A stretch of 64,000 nucleotides of DNA from Lepidodermella squamata (taxonomy: Eukaryota; Gastrotricha): contig JBLDXI010000015.1 of NCBI GenBank assembly GCA_047495785.1, positions 186,001 through 250,000 of the forward strand, read 5' to 3'. Each line of letters begins with the position of its first letter. The first letter of the stretch is position 1. Below, piece after piece: positions 35,527 through 48,900 of the stretch. The translations under genes were made by a program, and so were the position numbers. Under the pieces are notes generated by a model that worked only from the letters and a program-made list of their open reading frames with translations, did no database searches and was not told the DNA's origin.

Positions 35527-38500
35527 CGAGCATCAACTGAGGAATGTTCTAATTTTTACAAAATATTCCTATAAATCAACAAGCCGAAAATATAAACGAC
35601 GGTGTAAAACGATTGGAAAGACGAAGAGAAAAATCGGAATTATGAAGGTATAAGGGCAAAATTTTGAGAAGCAAAAAATGTTACGGAGGAACCAGAAATA
35701 TTTCAGCAATATTTTGACATTTTCATTTTCTGGATAGATTTACTAGATTACCTGATATCCCGAGCTGGAGAGGAAAGATTGCAGTTTTTGGGGTTCCCGA
35801 GTTGCTGTTCTTGGAAAAATCAGTGATTTGTAAAATCGATACTTTGATTCGATATCGGCTTTTCATGGTTCTCGTAAATTCATATCTCACGGCGCAATAT
35901 ACGCGCAATCGTCACGATCGATCGGGCGATAGTAGAAAAGCAAAATTCTGACGAAAAATTAACCTTAAAAACCATATTTTGGAGAAATTTACAGTTGGAA
36001 ACCTACATAATAAGGTGTCCTGCGGGCACACTCTTGCAAGATTACGAATAAATTATGAAAATTGAAAAAATCTTTAGAAATTTTCCCAATTATTGATTCG
36101 AAATAACTCCTGAAAATTGCCAGTTTCTAAACAGAGAAAAATAATAAAAATTTCCAATAAATTGTTAAACAGTCTGACTAAAAATTTGAAAACCCTCTCC
36201 CCTGAAGTTTCATGAAAAATTCAGGAAATTTCTCTTCGTTTCATCGTAGAAAATGAGTAATATTTTTTGGAACATTTTGAATAGGCGGATAAAAGGTTCA
36301 TCGTTATTAGAAAAATCTAGGTTCCATCATTAGTCCTTAATATGCTCAAATATCTAGAAAATGAGGAAAAAGGGGAGTCAGATATGCCCACATTTTAAGC
36401 CTGTCAAGAAATTTTAACGTAAATGTGAAACATGTGAGTACATCTCAAAACGAGAGCTAGGTGCAAAATTCTGAAAAGACTCCTATAAATGGATCAAAAT
36501 GTAATAATAATAATACAAGACCTCAGCTCAACTCAACGACGGCCGCAGCAGTGAAAAATGCAACAAGTTCAGTGCTAGAATATCAGATTATTAAGGGAGT
36601 GTCTATGATGCGAAAATGCCGAAAAATGAACACGCGCGCTGGCGAAAAAAATAGGATCAAATTTCACTATACAGACCTTAAAACAGGGCCGTGATGTCTA
36701 AAAATGGGAATGATAAATTAGATATTAAAAAAATCCGCACGCGACGACTCGCCAGCAGGTGTCGAAAACATCTGCTGCTGCGGATCAACAATTTACGACC
36801 ACGTAAAAAATTGGTGGCGATGATGTTGACCCACATTAACTTTGCAATAGTAGCGAAAATAGAAAAATACATGTATACATACAAATGGTCCAGCCTAAAC
36901 AAAATGTGCTATAGTGATAAACTATATCGCGCATGTTTGCGATTTATATATATATATATATTTCGTGGGCTGTCCACGTCTCGCGATGCGATAAGCGCGT
37001 CCCCATATACGCTGCGTTTTACTCGCTGTGTTTTTGCCCGCGTCAATGGCCGTCGCCGCTGCCGCGCGTAAACAACGCCGAGTGTCGCGCGTGCTTATTG
37101 ATTTTTTATTTACTAGATTTATCAGCGGCGGGCGAATCGAGGCGCGGCCTCAAGTGCGCGCAATTTTATTATTTAAGCCATTACACGCTTATTACGAGTG
37201 TAAAACGCGGCGACCTATATTACATTATAAAGTATATTAATCAAAATATGCGCGTGATTAATTATCATCATCAGCCAACTATTAGCGAATATCATAAGTT
37301 ACCAATTTTCTAAAAAATTATTCTAAATTGTCTAAAAAAATTCTAGTCCAAAAAATGGTATCATGCGTATAATAAATTTTTGCAGCAGAAAAAATATATT
37401 GCTATCATAATATTATACTGGCGTGTAGTCAGTTGGGCAGTGCAATTAAACAATGGGAGAAATTTCTATTATTTATTCATTATTCTATGCGGAACAGGTG
37501 CCACAAAGTTGCGGCTGAATGTGCACCGAGCATCAGTTGGGTTTGTACTTGATAATTTTGTGGGGAAAAAACAAGACGCGATAACAAAAATCGATAAATG
37601 TGGACACACCGAATTTTTCCGAATTTGCATGCGAAAAGTCTCTCAAAAAAATTGGTGCGCTTAAATATACTGCGGCGCAAATGAACCGCTTGGAAAATAG
37701 GAAAAATAGACAACTACCTCGGCAAAAAATGCTCATTAGTAAATTCATCGAAAATTGCCTTTTGAAGAATGGATCCTCCGCAGCTTGCAAATATTAGGCT
37801 AGGGTTAGGGTTCGTAAAATCACGAAGGCATGGTTTAGAAGAAACTCTATTTGAGCGTAATCCGAATTTATTAGCCAAAAAAGGATGTTGATCATTTTCT
37901 ACCCGGTTTTACCTGGTTTTACCTGGTCCCCGTCCCCGGGCCCGTCAATGGATGCTTTATTGTCCCTTGATTTTCGAATAAAGTCAAAATTTTGCTGTAA
38001 TTTAGTGAAATTCTGAGCCTGAGGCGCTGAGGCGCGCATAAGTTGCGGAGGGAAAAAAATGAAAACATAGGGTGCGTTTCTTTATTCTGTTGAATTTCAT
38101 TTTATTCTTGTTGTTTTTAAGCAAAACATGTGTCGCGTGCCTCTTAACATGTGTAAAACACACCGGCGTTAAAGAAATGTCATGTTTTTTTTCGATTTTA
38201 TGAAAACAAAAAATCAGAAACACGAGTTTAGAAACGCACCCAGTGGCATATGAATTTTCTGAATTTTTCGAAAATTGAGCTTCATCTAATTTCTACCGCA
38301 AAATTTAATTCCGGAATTGACCAGAATGGCCGCGTTATTAAGTTAATTTTAGCGTCTGGATCTTTGATTTGGACATGTAATTCTCGTTAAAATGCTAAAG
38401 AGCAAAGAGCGTTAAAATGTCTTTAATCATAAAAAAATCGGCAAAATGGGCGCATTTAATTGCCCAAAATATCAGTCTAAGAATGAAAAAATTATTTATA

Positions 38501-40027
38501 GCAACTAATTAGAAAAAACTCGCAAATCGACTTGAAAAATGAGTAAAATGGTTCGGTAATGACTGCTGAGTAAGAGTCGTCGGTTGGTGATAAATAATAG
38601 CATGATGACTGTGACAGCAGCTAGTGCCGTAGCGGTACTGTACTTGTGGCGGGTAGAGTATTTAAAAGACGGGGCCAAGCCCTTGCGTCGCAATCATCGG
38701 CGACCCGGCTCTTGATCGCTGTAACCGCAAGCAAGCACAGACTGTTTCGGCATCGCGATTACGGCAACAGTAAAATATAACTGCGAGGCCTAGGTATCAC
38801 ACGTTATCCTGAGCTTGTGAGTAATAGGCCCAAAAGCCATTATTCGCCGCTCGCACAGAAATAGAGAGAATATACGTACACACATGTATATGTCTGCAGG
38901 TAAGTCTAGCAAACAACAACAACAATGCAAAAATACGGTAAATAAAGCGCATAGCCACAGAACGAACACCGATATACGTATATACGCGCCTGTGTATAAA
39001 TAGCGCAACACGTATAACAACGGCTGTGTGTAGCGTGCGATATTATGCTAGTATTAGTATGGAAGCACGAAGCACTGCGCTAGTATTATTAGGCTCTATT
39101 GTTGCCTTGATATCGTCCCAGGTGACACACGTCTATTAGGTACGTACGTCGTTTTTCTCAGCGTTGCGAGCTGACGATGAGCCGCGGCGCATTTGTTTAT
39201 TGTCATAAAAATAGCGGCTCTTGAGGTCGCTAATTAAAACGCGCTAATTAGACCTGAAATAAGGTCATGCGGCATGTCTGACCTACTTCATTCCTTCGAA
39301 TTATTGCGCGTATTCAAAGAGTGAAAGCCGACGCGCGATAAAATAATCGGCGTTTTAGACTAATAAATTAATCTGAAATTACAAAATCTGAGATATAAAA
39401 GCGGAAAATTAAATCAAATGACCGGAGTGCAATTTGAGACTAATTTTAACAAAATTTATTCAGATTTTAACATTTGCGCCTTGACAGGCATAGAAACAAT
39501 AATGTGAGCAAATTTTCCTCCGAATTTTCCACGGCTGATTGATATCACCGTTACGCTGATCATTCATTTATCGATTTTACAAAACTGTGATTTTTTTATA
39601 TTGGGAGTCTCAGAATCCAGATTCGTGATCTGTCCCAAATATCTTAGGGTAACGGGTAACTGGTACCTGTTGGCGTAAATAATGAAGCGTTGGAAGTCAT
39701 AGAGATCTCATATTGCTTAGCCGTGATCTCGAAAAGTAGAAAAAAACGATGGTGCCAATATTTTGACTTTTGATGACACGGCAAAAAATTCTAACAATTT
39801 TTTTCCAATTACGATCAAATTCTGCTCAATTGCCGTTTGTTAATTCGATTTTTACGGATCAAACTGATGGCCAAATCGAAATTTTGTAATATTCAATACA
39901 ATTGATAATGCAATTTGAAAAAATTCAAATTTTTTATTGCGAAACAATTTATTATTTATTTCGTTATTATTTCGTAATCATTTCGTAGCTACATTAATTT
40001 AACGGAATTAATGAAAATTGATAGCCA
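35527..40027. other. 4.5-kb intergenic region, no gene recognised
   Basis: The 5' flank of the KDM3-like gene and the 3' flank of the S66 gene. Short open frames at 36.4-37.8 kb have repeats or low-complexity composition and no motif. A (TA)n run lies at about 36945-36962, and a CG-rich patch at 36.96-37.16 kb could be regulatory. Two CTAGGGTTAGGGTT-like telomere-type words sit at about 37798-37812. Confidence 0.4.
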
Positions 40028-42175
40028 TTAATATTTGCAAAACAGCCGCTTTTCGACCGTGTCGATGCGCATCAGTCCTCCGTAAGGTATGACAATTTGC
40101 GGTTCCGTGTGGCCGAAGTCGACATTCGCAACAATTGGCATGGCCGGGTTGTAGCGTCGCACCATTCCGACGACGGCGGCGTACTGCTGCTGGCGATACG
40201 CGTCGCACTGCGCGTCGCTCAGTGGCCGGTCACGGTCGGCTGCCCGGGCGCGCCCGATCACGAGGCCGCGGCACCGCGACAGAATTCCGCGCTCGCCCAG
40301 CGCCCGAAAAACGCGCTCGACGTAGAAATGCGGGGGAGATTCCTGAAATAACAAAATAAATGATTCGATGCAAATAATAAAAAATCGTATCGCAACCAAT
40401 AAGAACAAGTCCCACTTTTAGCGGAACCGTAACTCGATTTCGAATAATTGATCAGCTAATAAAAATGAGTTTCGAAATTGTAAGAATTCGAGGTCAATGC
40501 GAGGGTTCCAGACCCAAATTTGAGCCCCACTCTTGATTTCGCAACTTGCAACTTTGCGGATTCAATTTTTCAGAACTTTGAAAAATTCTGATTTTTCGTG
40601 CTTCAAGTCTTGACTGGACTCCACAATTTTTAATGACCCCTATCTGGTAAATCTCCACACTGCGTTTACTTACGATATCTTAGGGCCATCTAGAGAAAAA
40701 ATCCACTTTTTCTCTATGATTGGGGCATATCTTGCAGCGTGGCACGAAAATTGAATTCGATCGTCCCACGAAAATTCGAAATAGGAATCAAGCATGTCAC
40801 TTGTTAATAGGAGTAAATAAGCCCGGAGAAATTTGGTCAAACCGGGTAAAATGTCGAAAATTACCGACCCAGTTACTATGTATCGGAGTTTTCCGGGTTT
40901 TCTCCGGTGAATTTTCTATTTCTTAGGTTAAATCCCGGATAGAAGATGGAATTTTCTCTCGGTCGATTTTCTCTCTTCGGTTAATTAGAAAAATTTAGTT
41001 CTATTTCTTGCAAAAAATTGCCAAGGTAAAAATAGTTGCGCAACTTCTGGGACACGTTGTATGTGTTGCCTGAATATCAAATCCCAGGTTTAGGGATAAA
41101 CCAGTATAAAGATGAACAAGGATAGGTAAGTCGAAGTCGCGAAGAATCGATAAAATTTAAAGCCATAGCTCCTAATTTTAGGTATTGCTGGAACCTAATT
41201 GTGCTGAAAATTCCTTTGACCCATTTAAATTTCAAAATTTCAAATTCAAGGCTTCAAATCGAAATATGAAGAGTCAATTATTTCCAAACTCGTTCTTACA
41301 AAAATAAATTGAAGAAATTTTCAAAAAATTCTTCAATTTATATAATAAATGCTCTCTCACATATTATGTCAAAGCTGGGTTCGATTTCTAAGAAAGTTTC
41401 CGCTTGATTGGTCATATATTTCATTTACCTCACTTGTTTCCGTGAAAAGAATAATTTCGTTAAACCGATCCAAGGCCGGAATTTCAACACCATGCCGAAG
41501 AAGTTCATCGATCGACTCAACACATCCGCCCCAGGTAACACCCTCGACAACGGTTCCGTTCGACTGACCCGCGTCACCATCAAACCACAACCATCCCATG
41601 TCGTTGCGTCTCCTCGTACATTTCTTCGTCAAATTGCTCGGATCCGCCCATTCGAGGCCAACTTCGACAAGGTAATCACCGGCGCGTAACTGAACCCAGT
41701 CGGGCGTGTCGTTGAACAGAGCGTGTCGAAGGTATTCAACCGTTAAATCATCCATTTCAACATTCATAGCCAGTTGAGGCATCACGTGGCTACCGTAGTA
41801 ACTCGGCACCCCCAGCAGCCATAGAAAATTCTCGAAATGCGTGTTGTCGCTGTAGCCGAAAAATGGCTTTGGATTTTGCAGGAATGGCTCCTTTGGCAAG
41901 TTTTTGATAAATGTGATTTGGTGGTCGCCGCCGATTGATGCGAAAATAGCTTTGATTTGCGGGTCGACAACTGCTGCGATCAAATCGGCTGATTTCTGCT
42001 GCGGGCTGGCGTCAGTCATGCGTGTCGTTGGGTACTCGACCGGGACGAGGTTGAAGCTATCGCGCAGTCGGGACAGCCCGACTTTGTAGACATGTGGAAA
42101 GTGGCCGGGCGCTCCGAATGACAGGGTGATTACGGCGACTTTATCGCCAGGTTTCAGCTTGGCCAATTTTTGCAT
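40028..42175 (-). CDS. Peptidase S66 (LD-carboxypeptidase/MccF-like), 353 aa, 2 exons
   Basis: Exons 42175-41429 and 40342-40028 join in phase 0 with a 1086-bp intron. The family (LdcA, MccF) hydrolyses the L,D-amide bond of peptidoglycan tetrapeptides or cleaves toxic aminoacyl nucleotides. The nucleophile motif GYSDNT places Ser at 109, preceded by the family's DPQIKAIFASIGGD segment. The C-terminal VDFGHTEPQ gives the catalytic His at 327. The catalytic Glu is probably in LFTETSE (E246), just before the exon junction. The length fits the family. No signal peptide is seen, so it is likely cytosolic. S66 enzymes are mainly bacterial and patchy in animals, with documented bacterial origin in aphids, so lateral acquisition is plausible. 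The intron and surrounding animal genes rule out simple contamination. Confidence 0.85.
40825..41065 (+). repeat. Dispersed repeat, copy 2
   Basis: In the S66 intron. It matches 57430-57640: GGTCAAACCGGG, CGAAAATTACC, GTTTTCCGGGTTTTCTCCGG, TATTTCTTAGGTTAAATC and, further on, GCGCAACT...GACACG in the same order. Copy 1 at 8.9 kb is inverted. Confidence 0.65.
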
Positions 42176-42926
42176 GGTCGAAAAACTGAATGAAAATTGT
42201 GTAGTACTACGGCGATTGATAACAACAAATAAAGCCGCTCGATCTTTATCGCGTGTTTATTTTCAATTATCAGATAAAAACTCAAAGATAAAGCAGAGAC
42301 TTATTATACACTGAATACCGAAATAAGGCATTGAGAATCATCAAAAAATTAGTTAGCAGAAATTCTGATAAATTCTGAAAAATTCCAAGAAAAATAGAGA
42401 AATAAAAGCAAAAAATCAATAAATATTTGTTGGATGTTTTCAATTTTTCTGTTGAAATCGGCGATAAATATATAATTTGTAAAAATAAATTATCATAGTA
42501 ATATAACAATTTAAATTCTATATTTTTTTTCAAAGGTAGCAATAGTTTTTTTACTAATTCATGAGTAGCAGAAGTCAAAAAGCCATGAAATAGTAAAAGC
42601 CATTTTTCACTCAAAATGATTCGAAAAAATCACTTTCTTAAAATTACTTTTTTTCGGTAATGAAAATGTCAGATTTCTCAGAATTCGACGACATTTATTT
42701 TCGAATTTTGAAATTTTAGAAAAGAGATAAGATCAATTATGTGCCCATCTGTCGTTTCGCAAATACGCAATTGTCGTTAGCTCGAATGCACTCACAATAA
42801 AGAAAATGGCGGTTGCTTTAACCTTATTTTTAATGATCATGGAATAAGTTGAATATGCGAGCCTTTCTGAGATATGTATACCGGTAAAGAAGGTTAGACT
42901 GGGTTTTAGAAAACAGTCATAATTCG
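42176..42926. other. Intergenic, AT-rich
   Basis: Promoter side of the S66 gene and 3' flank of the discoidin/LamG gene. No structured element recognised. Confidence 0.45.
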
Positions 42927-45900
42927 TTAGAAAACCATGATTCGCGAGACTTGAATCGTAGCTGTGCCTTCCTTTTCGACGCTGACGTAGCGTCCACTCA
43001 GCGGAGGCGTACAGTGAAAGGTCAAGGCTTGACCCTGCACCAAAGCCATGCGATTCCCATCTCTCCAGAAATCACAAACCAGGTTCGAACGAATCTGGGC
43101 ACCAGACGCCATGCCGACTCTAATCGTGAGTTGGCAACTGCCTGGGTTCGAATCAACGACCCATGACCCACTTTTCTGCGTGACTACAACAACTTTCCCG
43201 ATTGAACTCGTCACGCCGAGGTCAACCTGAAACCAGCCGGTGACCAACGCAGCTCCGACGTTGTTTTGGCCAGGCGTGGTCAAGGCTCTCAGATCGGACG
43301 AGTTGATCGCCGAGTTGCTGCTCGTCACCACCTTGAAACGCGCCAAATCAGTGCCGTTGTCGTAGAAAGCCGACAGCTGGCACAGTTCCAGCGTGGATCC
43401 AGCATTCACACCAACAAGACTCAGGTACCTACCAGAGATTGCGCCGCTTTGACAGGCGAATTGAACCTTCATGCCCGACTGAATCCTCGGCGTCCATAGG
43501 CACTCGGTTTGATTGCTCGTGTCAGCGGATGTAGTCGGCAGATTATCGCCCAATCGGACAGCGACTCTACCTAACGGCGGCGATATTATCGAGGCGTAGA
43601 CATTGTCAGATCGCGGCGCTGAGCAGCCTTTGAAACCAAACCTGCCGTACGGAGCCACGTTGAAGTCATCAACAATCAAACGAACCGCCATGGTCTGGAA
43701 AGGATATTGCGCGAGATAGGATATAAATGGGCTGGGGTTGCTTGCAGCTGATGGGCCGTCGAAAATGCGAAGTCTCGAGCCATTGTTAGGCCAAACGTAG
43801 CCGGACCAAGTTGAACCATCCAAACTACCCATAAGGTGGTACTTGGTGATCCAAGCTGTTGAGTCAACGCTGCACTGAACACTGACAGCGGTTAGGATTT
43901 TCAGAGATGTGAACGTGACTTGGTAGTAGGGCTGAGGGTCTGTGAGAAGGGGTCGAAAATCGGCCGTGCTCGATATAGTAAAGGTCTGAGGCTCGGTAGC
44001 CGGGTTCTGGCTCGATGAAACCGCCACATTGCTGCCATCATTCAACTCTGCCTCGCAAAAGAAATCTGGGGAGAGCTAGTATGAAATTTCATCTATGGGA
44101 TTATGAGAGGTACCTGGACAACCACGAAGAAGGACCCGCAAACCGACGCCGCCGACCGAAGCCAAAGGATGGATGCGGATGTAACGGGCGAGGATGTAAG
44201 GCCGGATGTAGTTCCAAGCAGGAGTGCCGCTGTCCACATTGCCTTGAAATACCTTCAAAGCATCGAACGCATGTTAGCCTACAGACCGTGCTCCGAGTAC
44301 GGGGGGGGGGGTGTAGGGGGGTAAGGGGTCAAAAAAACCCTGGCCTTTGAAAATTTCTGAAAAACGCGAGGCCCCCCTTTCCCCCTTCCTTCTGTTGATT
44401 AGCAGATTTTGAGCTCAAAATGGCTCGTTTTACCCCCTCAGAGCTGGAGCTAGTCGGATGACTGCCTACAGAAGACAGAAGAGTAAAAACATACTTTAAT
44501 GACACTAGGCCTAGCAAGCTCCATAACCCAGACGAAGTAGTTGTTCGGCGTGCCGTAGCTCATGCGGAAGGTGGTGACGTAGAATCCGGTCGAGTAGTCT
44601 CCCTGGGTCGCAATAGAAGCCACAGTCACTTCCTCGCCGATGTCGAGCAAAAGCGTTGGACTGGCGTCCGAAGCAGCTGGTCGCCAGCAACAAGAAACAG
44701 AGCCATTGGTATTAGCATCGCCCGTCCATTGACTTTGTAGCCGGAACTGATCGAATTTCACGCCGGCAGTTGATGTAAAAACTGAGCTAGGCGATGCTGT
44801 AGCAATGGCCGTCAAGTCTAGCTCGCAAACGTGACCTTGAACTGAAGCGAGATCAAACTTAGATTTGATCTTGATTCAAATTCAACTTACGCGAGAAGGG
44901 AGCCGGTGCTTGAGTGGCGACCTCCATCGCGAGGTACTGATTCAAATAGCCCGGATAAGCGACAAGGCTGCTAAACTCGCCCCGAGCGAATGCCGAAGGG
45001 AGAAGGACATTTCGCATGATTGCAATTCGCTGCAGCGGCATAGGCCTCGCGTCGCCGATGCTGTACGACATCATTCGAACGCCATCTAGAAAGCTCTCCG
45101 TCACCAAGTTGGTACTCGTTCCGTAGCCCATCGTCAACATGTGGTGCTGCCAGGTGTTCAGAAAAGGCGCCGTAGCACTGACGCTGCGAACATTGATCGA
45201 CACTGTGGTTGAAGTTCCGTTGTAGACCTCAATGCGGTACTCGATGGAGTTCGGCGTCGTCAGTTGAATGCCAACCTTGTGGTAGTCTGTACCCTGCTCG
45301 GCCTGGCCAATCAGCGGCATGACGACATTCGTCCCAGTCTCTTTGCTGTAGAAGAACATGCCGAATGTGTACGGCGTGCGATTGGACACGCCGCTGCCGA
45401 ACAGGATGCTCTTGTTGCTTGATACTGTGTAGTAGTAGTTGTTGATTGATGTCGTCTCCAGTGATCCTGTTCCGTCGCCAATATTAGCTATCCACGGGAA
45501 ACTGGTGCCAGCTAAAGAAAAGAGCATGATTGGATTATCAAAATAATGGAAGGCAGCATAGCCGTAGGATTATGTTTAATAAAAATTAGCGAATAATCAG
45601 TTATAGCATTGTTTGGAACAATTATGAAATATACTGAGATAAACTGAGATAAAATCCATCAGGGCTGCAAAACATGCAGAGCTTCCTGCGCAGAAACTCA
45701 AAATATCCCAATTTCCTATGAAATACTTATCCAATATCAAAATTTTGCTGTAAAAATTGATGAAAGATCGATAGTCGCTAATAACCGATAATCAAAGTGG
45801 ATCGGGAGTAGCGCCGTTGAATTCAACGCATAGAATTACCCCTAGATGTAAATTTTGAGCTCGATATACTTAGCCAATCAAAAGTTGTGGTGCTGTAGTT

Positions 45901-48900
45901 TTTGCTTTCGTTTTTTGTGGCAACGCTTATTTGGAACCTTGAAATTAAAAGCATCAAAAGATTGCGGTAAATCGGCGTTTTTGATATAGAAATTCCCTTA
46001 GAAAACCCGGAGATGTGAATTTCGCAGGCTGAATCGAATGGCTTTTGCGGAATTTTTTATCTATATCACGGTTGCAGGGATAATTGTGCCATAAAGCAGT
46101 TTTCGCGTTTTTATTACCTTGTTCAAAAGTGCAGATTTTTCTAGCAGCGCGAGACATGTTCTAGGGTATTTTTTCACGAGGAATCTATTGATGGCCTCGG
46201 TTTTCATGAATCGTTCTTTTGAAAATGTGAATTATCGATTATTGGTATTATCGATTACTGGTATCGATTATTCATAGTATTAAAATAGTTTTCGCCTTAT
46301 TTTTCCAGCAGCTTCCTAGTTTTTCCAAGCATTTTCAAGCAAGTGTTTAAAAATGAGTTTCCCAGCTAAAATTTTCTATTTTTGCCGAAAATTTCCCGCG
46401 CATCCCATGCGCCATTTCTTGCCATTTCTGCATGTTTTGCAGCCCTGAAATCAGTAAGCGAAATGCAGCTCGCTTACTTCCTATTTGACTCGCTGTGACG
46501 ACGTCGCCCTGAGAAGGGTCCAGCCCGGACAAACTTCCATACGAAGAGTCCAGTGGCGAGTGCAGCATCGCTGTCATGTCAACGGTCGAAGTCAGTGGGC
46601 ATCGCTTCGACGAAGCAACCTGGCGCCGGTTGAGAGCCGCCCGGAAAAACATCAAACAGGCTACATTCAACTGCGCCGAACTTCCAACTCTGAAGACGCT
46701 CGTATTCGTCGCCAGACCAGCCGAACACGCCACCTGAATCGGCGAACTTTCCCAACCGTCTAGCGTGACTCGCAGCGTCATGCTAGTGTGCTCGTAGATC
46801 AGTCCGATATAGGCCCAGTGTTTGGCCAGTAATTTTTTCGTAGTCGGGAACACAGTACTGCCAGCTGCGTTATCGCGGCACTTCACACCGATCGCCAATA
46901 GATTGTCGGCGGTGGTCGACAAATAAATGACCGGAGTGTTGGGCAAGTTGAACCAGCCGAGCAAAACGCCGCTAGAAGCTGTCGATTGCAGAACATGAAC
47001 GAGAAGTGTGAATGAGTACTGCAGGTCGAGTATGGTGCCAACTGACGCTTGCAGGTAATCGCTCGTTGTCGGCATGGAGTAGGCCCTGCATATTTCAAAT
47101 TTTTATAGTCAAATCAACATAAAACCGGATATTCTGCATTTCAAAATGTGTGATTCCAGAACCGCATTTTCGTGGTTTTTTACGCCCTCAATCTCTCAAC
47201 TTCCATATGTGTAAACATTTTGCACCGCCTGTTCGAAAGCCTTTGAATCGGTTAGAGATATATCATCGCTTGGGGCGAGTTTCGAGGTGTAAAAATTGCC
47301 CCGCGATTTCATTGCGTACCCAGAGGGTCCTGACAGGTCCTGAATCCGAAAAATGCGGTTTCTCGATCGCCTCAGGTTTTGGGGCAAATTTGTCAGATGA
47401 GTTGCCTCAAATTAAGAAGCTGGTCACATGATTCACCCCAAACGACGGTTGGACATTTTCCCAATAAATGGCTAATCTGACATTCGAAGTAATAGAAACC
47501 CTAATTCAAGATTATTCTGCATGCTATGCACATCTTCAGGCCCGCCTAAGTTTCCTCCACGCGCTCGCTCCTATTGGCTGGCGATTTGTGCGTGCGATTG
47601 CGCAACACGTGTGAGCGCGCGCACAACGCGAGCTAACAAATTCCCGAATTATACCCCAATTTATTTTTAAAATTAAATTCGTCCACGATCATGATAGCAA
47701 ATTTGGACAGAGCAGTAAAAACTGAATATTCTCATCTAAAATTCGTATGGAATGGATTATTTGATATTGAAATTTAATGAATCGTTGGGACTTGCAGAAT
47801 TGCGCGCGCACAAGTTTAAGTCGTGCCTCCACATTCCACATGGTTTTTAGTATTTTAAAACCGCGCGCGGCAGTTACAAAGGGTAACTTTCGAATTTACC
47901 GGCGGTTTTTATATCAAAATGAAATTCATTAAATTTGGAATCGATTGAATATGGGGTTCTCGCTCGAAAAATGTAAAGCGAAAATGTTTTACGTGTGATG
48001 AACATTTGTCGTCTGAATTTTCGTTCACAAGTTACTGCGCGCTCACAAGTTACTACTGCGTGCGCGCATTAATTTGAATGCACGTGAAACATTTTCGCTT
48101 TACATTTTTCGAGCGAGAACCCCATATTCAATCGATTCCAAATTTAATGAATTTCATTTCGATATAAAAACCGCCGGTAAATTCGAAAGTTAGCCTTTAT
48201 CATTCATTGAGCGCGTGGCGGATCTATCAGAGTGCGCGCGTGGAGGAAACTTAGGCGGGCTGTGCGCATGCTATCAATAGAAAAGCGACCAAATTCAGAC
48301 AAATCGAAAAGTGAAATGTTGGAACGCATGAATTTTGAACTGAGACGTCAAATATAAGGCAGCGAAAATATTGTGAAATTTTGTGCTCCTTCAATTAAAA
48401 ACAAAGATCTGCAATGTTTTCAGACATACTAGGTATTTAATATCGGCTACATATTTTTTTTCAAAAACTAATAAATTATTATCTTACGTCGCTGTGTAGC
48501 CGTATATCGAGCCGCACTGCGGGCTTCCAGTTGCGGTCAGACTCGGCCCTGTGCTTAGAACATCATTCAGACTGCAAGCCAGCGGGTAAATGGCTAGAGG
48601 AGGTGGAGCTGGAAAACAAAATCATGATGCTTCACAAGCCTTGTAACCACTGAGTACTAAGGTAAGGGAAAACACGTTTTTAGCGGCATATTTTCTTGTT
48701 AGTGATGAACCATTCGGCCGGTGAAACCCTGTTTAAGAATCATTGCAGCATAAGCCATAAGTTGTGCAACAATTCTCTGATTTGCAACTTTTTGCAGTGA
48801 TGCGGACTTTTTTAGGGTCAGGCTGTTAAAATACTTAAACAGGGGTCCAAGGTTCCTAAAAGGTAAAACGGGGTTCCGAGAGCGTAGTCAATTTTTTCCG

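Noticed and set aside
36461-37713. Cluster of short open frames between the KDM3-like and S66 genes
   Set aside because: Low-complexity or AT-driven composition, overlapping on both strands, no motif.
40028-42175. Bacterial contamination as source of the S66 gene
   Set aside because: It contains a spliceosomal intron with a host dispersed repeat and is flanked by animal genes.
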